NCBI GenBank assembly: GCA_963761985.1
Contig: CAVXIT010000011.1
Coordinates: 42,042-106,041 of the forward strand
Length of the DNA: 64,000 nucleotides
From: JACCTH01 sp963761985
GTDB lineage: Bacteria > Actinomycetota > Acidimicrobiia > Spongiisociales > ZC4RG35
Direction: 5' to 3'
This document shows, piece after piece, positions 35,601-42,734 of this stretch; within the stretch, counting starts at the first letter, position 1; each line of letters starts with the position of its first letter. The notes under the pieces are model-generated. The model was given only the letters and a program-made list of their open reading frames with translations. It was not told the DNA's origin and made no database searches. The translations under genes and the position numbers were made by a program.

Positions 35601-35974
35601 GGGCGATGGAGCGCCAATATCAGCGGGCGAGGATCCAGGAGGAGTCGCTCCACTATGAGCGTTTGAAAGAGTCGGGCGAACTGCCCATCGTCGGCGTGAA
35701 CACCTTCTTATCTGCCGAAGGATCTCCGTTCGTGGTGCCCACCGAGTTGATTCGCTCGACTGACGACGACAAGAACAGATTGATCCAGAACGTCCGGGCG
35801 CTCCAGGCCCATCACCGTGATGTTGCCGGACCGGCGCTGAAGTCGTTGCAAGAGAAGGCGATCGCAGGCGACAACCTTTTCGCGGAGTTGATGTCAACGA
35901 CCAAGGTGGCAACGCTGAGCCAGATCAGCGCCGCCCTTTACGAAGTGGGCGGGCAATACCGCCGCTCCATGTAA
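32666..35974 (+). CDS. icmF: Fused isobutyryl-CoA mutase IcmF (B12-dependent mutase with G-protein chaperone)
   Basis: Adenosylcobalamin-dependent acyl-CoA mutase interconverting isobutyryl-CoA and n-butyryl-CoA (some act on pivalyl/isovaleryl-CoA). One 1102-residue chain combines three parts: B12-binding domain at the N-terminus with DGHD (residues 19-22) in the IcmF-type LFDGHDASINVFRRML; a MeaB/ArgK-like GTPase with P-loop TGTGGSGKSS (~residues 197-206), SVDPSKRRTGGALLGDRIRM and INKADKQ; and the mutase TIM barrel (~residues 480-1100) with YPFKRTAEDPTRMFAGEG, SISGYHMAEAGANPITQLAF and HTNAYDEAITTPTEE. The ATG at 32666 gives the family start. Followed by a large hairpin at 35975 which ends the transcript. 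Confidence 0.96.
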   Translation: MGYQPVNKLRFVTATTLFDGHDASINVFRRMLQASGAEVIHLGHNRSGTDIVATALEEDAQAIAVTSYQGGHMEFFRYLRDLVVAADRPDVRIFGGGGGTILPSEAAELMEYGITRIYSPDDGRALGLQGMVDDMLAQADYPTGQLEEPVDWDSEFDAGELARLISAAENWPEKYQDLFDQVADRASGSKVPILGFTGTGGSGKSSLVDEIVRRFVLDFPEKRLAIISVDPSKRRTGGALLGDRIRMNAIPHPHAFMRSMATRQANLSLSPAVGNALNLLRISGFDLVILETSGIGQSDTEIVDVADLSTYVMTPEYGAASQLEKIDMLDYADLIAINKADKQGAEDALREVRKQFRRNRVRFEGSDEDLPVYDTIASDFNDPGTNRFYLALLGALATKTGLEYRSSLGLPLDPVDKQAVVPPARVRYLAEVAESNRAYDEWATDQAEKAEHAYRLAAGGDGEATAAARVALDPANLSMLEGWDQRMAAYEREDFVFTVRGREVSVPAASETLSHQTIPKVAVPHFRGWGDRLTWLLQENLPGSFPYTAGIYPFKRTAEDPTRMFAGEGPAEQTNRRFHYLAAGMPAKRLSTAFDSVTLYGEDPHERPDIYGKVGNSGVSVASIDEAKKLYSGFDLSDPTTSVSMTINGPAPIILGFFLNAAIDQTCEKYITENGLESEVEAKIAALYEGQERPRYEGELPPGNDGLGLMLLGVTGDQVLPAEVYERLKAETMTRVRGTVQADILKEDQAQNTCIFSTEFSLRMMGDIQQYFVDHNVDNFYSVSISGYHMAEAGANPITQLAFTLANGFTYVEYYLSRGMDIDDFAPNLSFFFSNGIDPEYAVIGRVARRIWAKAIKHKYGGNERSQMLKYHIQTSGRSLHAQEIGFNDIRTTLQALYAIFDNTNSLHTNAYDEAITTPTEESVRRAVAIQLIINRELGLAKNENPLQGSFIIEHLTELVEEAVLAEFERISSRGGVLGAMERQYQRARIQEESLHYERLKESGELPIVGVNTFLSAEGSPFVVPTELIRSTDDDKNRLIQNVRALQAHHRDVAGPALKSLQEKAIAGDNLFAELMSTTKVATLSQISAALYEVGGQYRRSM

Positions 35975-36041
35975 AGACAAAGGACAAAAGACAAAGGACA
36001 AAAGACGGTTTCTCATGTCTTTTGTCTCTTGTCTTTTGTCT
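35975..36041. repeat. Hairpin with arms made of tandem 7-mers between icmF and the DapB-like gene
   Basis: The left arm is alternating 7-mers AGACAAA and GGACAAA/AGACAAA from 35975 to 36006; the right arm from about 36016 is TGTCTTT, TGTCTCT, TGTCTTT, TGTCTAG, the reverse complement of the same units. It occupies the whole gap from the icmF stop to the stop of the converging gene and should form a long stem with T-rich 3' ends in both directions, which fits a bidirectional terminator. Confidence 0.85.
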
Positions 36042-36810
36042 AGAAAAGGAGCCGGTCGAGACCCCGAGTGAGGCCGACGCGACCCGGGAGAGCGCGGATG
36101 GCGAGGAGCGTTCCGGCGATGTAGGGAGCGGCGCTTTCTCCGGCGTCGTAGCGGAGGGAGAGCCGTTCGCTCTCGGCCCCGAAAACGATCTCGGTCGAGA
36201 TGATGAAGCTCGGGAGTCGCAACGAGTGCACCTGGGTACCCGCCACCGAAGCACCCCGTACGCCCTTCGGGCCGAGCACCTCAGCGAGAGGCACAGCAAT
36301 TTCCGGCGCCCGCACCCCTTCGAGGCGCTCGGCCAGCTCGCGAGCGGTGCCGCTGGGGGCATCGGGCTTGGTGGCGCTGGCGTAGTCGACAATCTCCCAA
36401 GCGTCGATGTGACGGGCCGCTTCCTCGGCAAAACGCAGGTGCAGCGCTGCCGCCAACGAGAAGTTCCCAGCAGCGATCACTCCGACTTCCTGTGTTCTCG
36501 CCTTCTCGTCGATTTCGGAGTAGTCCTCGGCGGAGAGTCCGCTCGAGCCGACAACCACCCCTACACCCCGGTCGATGGCGGCGAGGACGTTCGATTTGAC
36601 CGAAGCCGCGCTGGTGTACTCGACGAGCACGTTGACCGGTCCGGCCTCGAGGGCTTCGGCAACCGAGGAGGAATGCGAAGGATCGGACCGGGAGACCCCT
36701 CCGACCAGCTCGAGGTCGTCGGCAGACCTGATTGCCTCGGCGAGGGGCACGCCGATCCAGCCGGTGATTCCGGCGATCACAACGCGAATAGGGGCATCAC
36801 TTTTGGTCAA
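36040..36810 (-). CDS. DapB-like reductase lacking the catalytic His pair
   Basis: A 256-residue homologue of 4-hydroxy-tetrahydrodipicolinate reductase: N-terminal nucleotide-binding VVIAGITGWIG, VVVGSSGL, GNFSLAAALHL, and the substrate-binding KPDAPSGTARELAERL. In DapB the latter is preceded by a catalytic HH(x)HK; here the stretch is EIVDYASATK, so both histidines are replaced (A144, S145) and only the Lys (K148) remains. It may be a substrate-shifted reductase or a member of a divergent group; lysine synthesis function is doubtful. There is no dapA or other dap gene nearby. Its stop lies in the right arm of the repeat hairpin. Confidence 0.85.
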   Translation of the reverse strand: MTKSDAPIRVVIAGITGWIGVPLAEAIRSADDLELVGGVSRSDPSHSSSVAEALEAGPVNVLVEYTSAASVKSNVLAAIDRGVGVVVGSSGLSAEDYSEIDEKARTQEVGVIAAGNFSLAAALHLRFAEEAARHIDAWEIVDYASATKPDAPSGTARELAERLEGVRAPEIAVPLAEVLGPKGVRGASVAGTQVHSLRLPSFIISTEIVFGAESERLSLRYDAGESAAPYIAGTLLAIRALPGRVGLTRGLDRLLF

Positions 36811-36869
36811 TATGTCCTACCTACTGGGGCTTCGTCCGGAAGGTAGGGCTCGGTAGGCTTTCGGGCCAA

Positions 36870-37961
36870 ATGCGTCGGCGGCTGTCGGGGTTCTTTAGTT
36901 TTCCATTCCTGCGTCGAATTGCCTGGCATGTTCAACGGGTGACGCGCCACTTCGAAGGCAAAGTCACCACCAAAATGGTGATCGGGTTGGTGGCGATCAT
37001 CGGGTTGGCGTCGGCTTTGGTCACCTTCACCGAGAAGGATCTGACCCCCCGCAGCTTCTTCGCCTCGTTTTATTGGGCGGTGACGACCGTCATGGGCCAG
37101 GGCCAGTCCGACTATGTCACGGGGCCGTGGGGGTGGATCACCTCGTGGATGCTCAACCTCTTTGGCGTGGCGATCGTCGCCACCGTCACCGGGGCGCTGG
37201 TTGGTTTCGTAATCGATCTACTACTCAAGGAGGGACAAGGCATGGGCGCGGCCGGATTCAATGATCACGTGGTTGTCTGCGGCTGGAATGCCACCGCTCG
37301 TGAGTTGATAGAGGAATTGAAGACCGACGACTACGACGTTCGAGTAGTGGTGATCGACGCCGCCGAACGCAACCCGGCCGGCGATGGTGTCTATTTCGTC
37401 CGAGGCGACGGTGCCACCGAGGAGGACCTGACGCGGGCGGGCATCGCCACAGCTCGCGCCGCCATCATCTGCCCGCGCGACGGAAGCGATGACGCCGATA
37501 TGCACTCGATTCTTACCGTGCTGGCGATCGAGGCGATGGCGCCGCAGGTGCGAACGGTCGTCGAGGTCAACAACCCCAAGCACGTCACTCACTTCAAACG
37601 TGCCGAGGTGGATGAGGTGCTGGTGACATCCAAGCTGGCGTCGCGGCTCCTCGCCCGGACTGCGCTCTATCCGGGTTTGGGCGACCTCGTCACCGACATG
37701 GTTTCGGGCGGCGAGGGGGCCGAGCTCTATCGAGTCAAGGTTCCCGATCGGATGATCGGGATGTCAGTCGGTGAGGTCAGCCGCAAGCTCAAAGACGAGA
37801 ACGATGCGACCCTGCTCGCCCTTGCCCGTGACAACGGCATCACCACGAACCCTGGCAGTGCGGTACTGCTGGCCGAGGGTGATGAGGTCGTTGTCATCGC
37901 CGAGCATCTCGAGAAGCTGGCATCGCTGGCCGAGGTGCACGAGGACGAAGCCGCCTCGTAG
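36870..37961 (+). CDS. Two-TM ion channel with RCK (TrkA-N/TrkA-C) domains and atypical filter
   Basis: A 363-residue protein of the 2TM potassium channel plan: N-terminal basic helix, TM1 (~36-53), pore loop, TM2 (~89-118), then RCK N-domain (DHVVVCGWNATARELIEEL, VRGDGATEEDLTRAGIATARAAIICP) and TrkA-C domain (~275-355). The filter region reads TTVMGQGQ (residues 72-79) where K+ channels have TTVGYGD; it has GQG for GYG and an extra Met. Ion selectivity is therefore uncertain. Ligand-binding NAD-type motif is GWNATA, a departure from GxGxxG. It is divergent from the DapB-like gene, with 59 bases between, and its stop is 3 bases from the converging membrane protein. Confidence 0.88.
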   Translation: MRRRLSGFFSFPFLRRIAWHVQRVTRHFEGKVTTKMVIGLVAIIGLASALVTFTEKDLTPRSFFASFYWAVTTVMGQGQSDYVTGPWGWITSWMLNLFGVAIVATVTGALVGFVIDLLLKEGQGMGAAGFNDHVVVCGWNATARELIEELKTDDYDVRVVVIDAAERNPAGDGVYFVRGDGATEEDLTRAGIATARAAIICPRDGSDDADMHSILTVLAIEAMAPQVRTVVEVNNPKHVTHFKRAEVDEVLVTSKLASRLLARTALYPGLGDLVTDMVSGGEGAELYRVKVPDRMIGMSVGEVSRKLKDENDATLLALARDNGITTNPGSAVLLAEGDEVVVIAEHLEKLASLAEVHEDEAAS

Positions 37962-37964
37962 GCC

Positions 37965-38336
37965 TCAGGCCGCAGCTACAAACCCAACCAGCACCGCGAT
38001 CGCCAAGGAGACGGGCGCCCAGATTCGTTCGATCCGCGAGCGCGAGATCGCGTTCATAACTGCCCCGAGCGCGAAGTATCCGACGATGACCCACAAGGCC
38101 GGAGTGAGCCACGACGGACCGTCTCCTTCAGCCACACTCTTCGAGAGCACCACCCAGGCGATCGCTCCAAGAAGGAGCGCGGAGACGGCGCTGGCAATCC
38201 TCAGCCCGCCCGGGAGCACACCGGCGGTGCGGCCGCCCCACGCGGCAGCACCCCATGGCGCTCCGAGGGCAAGCAGGATCTGAAACAAGACGACCACTCC
38301 GATAAGGACGACCGCGATGACTCCAGCAACAGACAT
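37965..38336 (-). CDS. Four-helix membrane protein of unknown function
   Basis: A 123-residue protein with four hydrophobic helices: VIAVVLIGVVVLFQILLAL, IASAVSALLLGAIAWVVLS, LTPALWVIVGYFALGAVMN and VSLAIAVLVGFVAAA. Between the first two is a Gly/Trp-rich loop with GAPWGAAAWGG; between the third and fourth RSRIERIWAPVS. I know this pattern from small actinobacterial membrane proteins without assigned role. The ATG at 38336 is used; a longer frame exists but crosses the leuS start on the other strand and is not homologous to anything. Divergent from leuS with 67 bases in between; ends three bases from the channel gene. Confidence 0.75.
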   Translation of the reverse strand: MSVAGVIAVVLIGVVVLFQILLALGAPWGAAAWGGRTAGVLPGGLRIASAVSALLLGAIAWVVLSKSVAEGDGPSWLTPALWVIVGYFALGAVMNAISRSRIERIWAPVSLAIAVLVGFVAAA

Positions 38337-38403
38337 CGCCTCGATCGTAGGCAGCATGCTTGGGGTTTCCGGGAGGCAAAGAGCGCGTTTAGCCTCCGGA
38401 CCC

Positions 38404-40837
38404 GTGGCGTACGACTTTGCGACGATCGAGCCGAAATGGCAGGCCCGCTGGGCCGATGAGCGCGTCTTTTTCGTTGAGCCCGACCCGGATCGGCCCAAGT
38501 TCTTCAACGTGCAGATGTATCCCTATCCGTCGGGCGAGATGCACATGGGCCACCTGCGCAACTACACCTACGTCGACCTGATCACCCGCTACAAAACGAT
38601 GCGGGGATTCAACGTCCTTTCTCCGATGGGCTGGGATTCCTTCGGTCTGCCCGCGGAGAACGCCGCGATCGCCTCGGGCATCCACCCCCGGATCTTCACC
38701 GAAGAGAAGATCCGGACCATGAAGGCTCAGCTCCAGCGACTAGGTGCGGTCTACGACTGGGACCGGGAGCTCGCTTCGCACACGCCCGAGTTCTATCGCT
38801 GGGACCAGTGGCTCTTTCTGAAGCTGTTCGAGCAGGGATTGGCCTACAAGAAGCTGGCCGCGGTCAACTGGTGCCCCCAGGACCAGACGGTGCTTGCCAA
38901 CGAACAGGTCGTCGATGGCGCCTGCGAACGGTGCGGCACGATCGTTGAGAAGCGCGACCTCGAGCAGTGGTACTTCCGCATCACCGACTACGGCGAGCGT
39001 CTGCTCAACGACCTCGCCCTGCTCGATCGGTGGCCTGACCGGGTGCGGGTCATGCAGGAGAACTGGATCGGTCGATCGGAGGGCGCTCAGTTCACGATGA
39101 AGGTGGCGGAGACTGATCTTTCCTTCGAAGTTTTCACAACCCGACCCGACACCATTTTCGGAATGACCTTCGCTGTCCTCGCTCCCGAACACCCGTTGGT
39201 CGAGGCGCTGGTAACCGGGAGCGAGTCCGAAGTCGAAGCCCGGGAGTACATCGCCGCTGCTCGACGAGCCACCGAGGTCGAGCGTCTCGCCGAAGGGGCC
39301 AAGACCGGGGTGTTCACCGGTGCCTATGCGATGAACCCCGCTAACGATCGGCCGGTGCCGATCTACATCGCCGACTACGTCCTGCTGTCATATGGCACCG
39401 GAGCGATCATGGCTGTCCCTGGCCAGGACCAGCGCGACTGGGATTTCGCCACGCAGTACGGGATCGAGATCATCCGCACGGTCGAACCCCCGCCAGACTT
39501 CGAAGGCGAGGCTTATCAGGGCGAGGGGCCGGCGATCAACTCCGATTTCTTGGACGGGCTCGACCTCGCTTCGGCCAAGAAGCGAATCTATCGCCTGGCT
39601 CGAGGAACGCGGCCTCGGTTTTGGCAAGGTGCAGTACCGCCTCCGCGACTGGCTGATATCGCGTCAGCGCTACTGGGGCAGCCCGATCCCGATCATCAAG
39701 TGCCCGGTCGACGGGCTCGTGGCCGTGCCCGAGGCGGACCTCCCCGTGGTCCACCCCGACGTCGAGAACTACGCCCCGCAGGGAGAGTCCCCGCTCGCCT
39801 CGGTGCCCGAGTTCGTCAACGTCACCTGCCCTGTCTGCGGCGGTCCGGCCCAACGCGAAACCGACACCATGGACACCTTCGTCGATTCCTCCTGGTACTT
39901 CCTGCGTTATTGCGACGCCCACAACAACGAGCAAATCTTCGACCCCGCCAAGACCTCATATTGGATGCCAATCGACCAGTACGTCGGGGGCGTCGAACAC
40001 GCAGTGCTACATCTTCTCTACGCCCGCTTCATCACGAAGGTCCTGCACGACATGGGGATGGTTGAGGTCGAGGAACCCTTCGCTGCGTTGTTCACCCAGG
40101 GAATGATCGTGAAGGACGGCGCCAAGATGTCGAAGTCCAAAGGCAATGTGGTCGCCCCGGATGCCTATTACGCCCGATTTGGCGCCGATGCCATTCGCCT
40201 ATTCGAGCTGTTCATCGGACCGCCGACAGACGATGCAATTTGGAACGACAACGGCGTCGAAGGAACCTATCGATTTCTCGATCGGGTGTGGAGGATCGGG
40301 CACGGGGAGGCGGGAGTAATCGTCGACTCGGCCCCGTCGGAGGAGGACCTGGAGCTCCGGGCCGATGCTCATCGGACCGTGAAAAAGGTGTCCGACGACA
40401 TAGATCGTTTCCGTTTCAACACCGCGGTCGCCGCCCTCATGAGCCTCACCAATAAGATCCTCGACCGGCTGCGCTCCGATGAGGGTTTGAGCAAGTCGGT
40501 CTACGACGAGACATACGGCCTTTTGCTAAAGATGCTGGGGCCGATGGCGCCGCACATCACCCACGAGTTGTGGGAACAAACCGGACGCGGCTCGATGCTG
40601 GCTCTCGAGCCCTGGCCGGCCTGGGACCCCTCGCTGGTCGAACATGCCTCGGTGACGATGATCGTTCAGGTCAACGGCCGGGTTCGTGACCGAATCGAGG
40701 TGCCGTCCACCATTTCCGCCGCCGAGGCCGAAAGCCTCGCTCTCAAATCGGCCAAGCTCACTCCTTATCTTGCGGATGGAACCATCCGCAAGATCGTGGT
40801 CCGGCCACCCAACCTGGTCAACGTGGTGGTTTCTTGA
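38404..40837 (+). CDS. leuS: Leucyl-tRNA synthetase, interrupted by one frameshift
   Basis: Charges tRNA-Leu. Bacterial type, ~810 residues after repair. HIGH motif as HMGH in PYPSGEMHMGHLRNY, zinc-like site CPQDQ/CERCG, CP1 editing domain with TTRPDTIFGMTF and the TGAIMAVPGQDQRDWDFA segment, KMSKS in GAKMSKSKGNVV, and the anticodon-binding domain. The frame changes from 1 to 2 at about 39588: AKKRI- continues as IAWLEERGLGFGKVQYRLRDWL, and the simplest repair is removal of a T at 39589-39591 (CGAATCTATCGCC). The gene is essential and both parts are conserved, so an insertion error is the best explanation. GTG at 38404 gives MAYDFATIEPKW, the usual start. Confidence 0.95.
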
Positions 40838-41229
40838 GGGGATACCCCCCGTCGGTGGTAACTGCGCTCGGTGGTTTGGATGTCAACGAGGTGGCCATCC
40901 GATGCGGGGTCACCGACATCGATGCGGTTCCGATCCGACGAGCGCCCCGGTGGATGGTGCGTGCCTGGCGCGGCGACGTTGCGGCGATGACCTTGCCTTT
41001 CGGAATCTTCGTCCGCCCCGAAAGTTTGGCGGGCGATCGAAGCGCGTTGGCCAACATGATCCAGCACGAGCTCGTGCATGTGCGGCAATGGAAAGAGCTG
41101 GGGATCGTCAATTTCCTCTGGCGCTACCTGACCGACTATTGGAAGGGTCGCAGACGAGGCCTCGGTCACGATGAGGCGTACCGCCAGATCAGCTTTGAAC
41201 AAGAAGCGCGGCGGATAGCGGGCTACTAG
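40834..41229 (+). CDS. Small HExxH-motif protein coupled to leuS
   Basis: A 131-residue protein not recognised as a named family. It has a predicted zinc-metalloprotease-like motif HELVHVRQWKELG (HExxH) at ~residue 77, followed by FLWRYLTDY, and a conserved-looking C-terminal Glu-rich piece AYRQISFEQEARRIAGY, which together resemble small DUF4157/peptidase-like proteins. The middle has a WMVRAWRGDVAAMTLPFGIF segment. Its TTG start overlaps the leuS stop (TTGA), so translation is coupled. It is soluble, with no signal peptide. The following gap 41230-41299 holds the AATTTCAATGAATTGGG imperfect palindrome but nothing else that I recognise. Confidence 0.7.
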   Translation: MRGYPPSVVTALGGLDVNEVAIRCGVTDIDAVPIRRAPRWMVRAWRGDVAAMTLPFGIFVRPESLAGDRSALANMIQHELVHVRQWKELGIVNFLWRYLTDYWKGRRRGLGHDEAYRQISFEQEARRIAGY

Positions 41230-41299
41230 CCATTCCTGCGGAAAACGGCGCCTCCCAAATTTCAATGAATTGGGTCAGGGCTCTTTTACGTAGAAATGG

Positions 41300-42112
41300 T
41301 CACTCGACAACCAGACCGGTGAGATCGGCCTCGGCGGGCGGATAATGCAAATCCAGTCCCTCCAAGGTTTCGATGAGGACCCGGGCAATGACGATGTTCC
41401 GATACCACTTCTGGTTGGCCGGGATGACGTACCAAGGAGCGGACGAAGTCGACGTCAAGCTGATCGCCTCCTCATAGGCGTCCTGGTACAGGTCCCAACG
41501 TTTTCGCTCGTCGAGGTCGCCCATCGAGAACTTCCAATGCTTGCTGGGATCGTCGATCCGATCCTGCAGTCGCTGCCGCTGCTCGTCCTTCGAGATATGA
41601 AGAAAGAACTTGAGAATGGTGGTGCCCTCGTCGACCAGCATCTGTTCGAAGTTACGGATGTGCGCGAAGCGCCGGCGCCAAGTTTCTTCTGGGGCGAACT
41701 CTCGCACTCGCACCACCAAAACGTCCTCGTAGTGGCTGCGGTTGAAGATGGTGATCTCGCCATTGCCGGGAACGTGGGGATGTACCCGCCATAGGTAGTC
41801 GTGGTCGAGCTCGAGCGGGGTGGGCTGCTTGAACGAAGCGACCTTGACCCCGAGCGGATTCACCCCTTCGAACACCGCCGAGATCGTTCCGTCCTTGCCG
41901 CCCGTGTCGGTGGCTTGCAGCACGACCAGCAGCCGCTCGGTCCGATCGGCGTACAGCATCTCTTGCAATTCTTCGAGGCGGTCATTCAGGTTCTTCATCG
42001 CCTCCTTGCCGGCCTCTTTGTCGCCGGCGAAAAGCCCGGCGTCCGCCGGATCGCGCCCGGCCAGGTTGGCCTGCTCGCCTTCTCTCACCAGGTAGATGTC
42101 GGTCTCGCTCAT
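41300..42112 (-). CDS. ppk2: Polyphosphate kinase 2 family protein
   Basis: A 270-residue PPK2-type phosphotransferase using polyphosphate as donor for nucleotide phosphorylation. Walker A VVLQATDTGGKDGTISAV, the PTPLELDHDYLWRVHPHVP segment, FNRSHYEDVLVVRV (lid and basic residues), and the C-terminal SSAPWYVIPANQKWYRNI typical of the family. One domain only, so class I or III PPK2; it could phosphorylate AMP or ADP. It is convergent with the HExxH gene and divergent from comEA, with 70 bases between starts. Single gene. Confidence 0.93.
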   Translation of the reverse strand: MSETDIYLVREGEQANLAGRDPADAGLFAGDKEAGKEAMKNLNDRLEELQEMLYADRTERLLVVLQATDTGGKDGTISAVFEGVNPLGVKVASFKQPTPLELDHDYLWRVHPHVPGNGEITIFNRSHYEDVLVVRVREFAPEETWRRRFAHIRNFEQMLVDEGTTILKFFLHISKDEQRQRLQDRIDDPSKHWKFSMGDLDERKRWDLYQDAYEEAISLTSTSSAPWYVIPANQKWYRNIVIARVLIETLEGLDLHYPPAEADLTGLVVE

Positions 42113-42182
42113 CTCGCCAGGTCAACCCTAGGTCGGGAACAGACCCCTTCCACGGCCGGTTCGATCGAACTATTACCAACGG

Positions 42183-42734
42183 GTGAAGTCGCTGCCGGGT
42201 CGGGGGCCGCTCGTATGGGGAGTACTCATCGCCGCCATTGCCGTCGGGCTCTGGTGGGGTGGGCGTGGTCCCGAAACACCTCCAAATCTTCCGCTCGCCT
42301 CGAGCCCGCCCACGCGAGCGACGATGACCGTGCACGTTGGTGGCTGGGTCGCCACCCCGGGACTGGTTGAACTCGTCGAAGGGGCCCGCGTGGCTGATGC
42401 GATCGCGGCTGCTGGTGGAACCCTGCCGGGAGCTGGCATTGCCGCCCTCAATCTGGCTGCGACCCTCGTCGATGGCGAGCAGGTGCTGGTTCCCGGGCCA
42501 GAAGGCTCCGATTCCACCGAGGCTGCGTCAGGAGAGGGTGGAGGCCCAATCCAGCTCAATCGAGCAACGGCGGCCGAGCTCGACGAACTGCCCGGAATCG
42601 GACCGGTTATCGCCCAACGGATCGTCGACTACCGCGAGACGAAGGGACCGTTCCAGACCGTGGAGGACCTACTCGACGTCCCTGGCATAGGCGAAGCCAA
42701 GTTGGCGAGCATTCGCGATCTCGTTACCCCTTGA
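42183..42734 (+). CDS. comEA: ComEA-like DNA-binding competence protein
   Basis: A 183-residue membrane-anchored protein: N-terminal helix (PLVWGVLIAAIAVGLWWG), SLBB domain (~residues 48-102: MTVHVGGWVATPGLVELVEG), linker, and a C-terminal helix-hairpin-helix DNA-binding domain (LNRATAAELDELPGIGPVIAQRIVDYR, DLLDVPGIGEAKLASIRDLV). It binds DNA at the outer membrane face and hands it to the ComEC channel. The start is GTG at 42183. Stop overlaps the comEC start. The organism may therefore be competent, or use the pair for DNA uptake as nutrient. Confidence 0.93.
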   Translation: MKSLPGRGPLVWGVLIAAIAVGLWWGGRGPETPPNLPLASSPPTRATMTVHVGGWVATPGLVELVEGARVADAIAAAGGTLPGAGIAALNLAATLVDGEQVLVPGPEGSDSTEAASGEGGGPIQLNRATAAELDELPGIGPVIAQRIVDYRETKGPFQTVEDLLDVPGIGEAKLASIRDLVTP

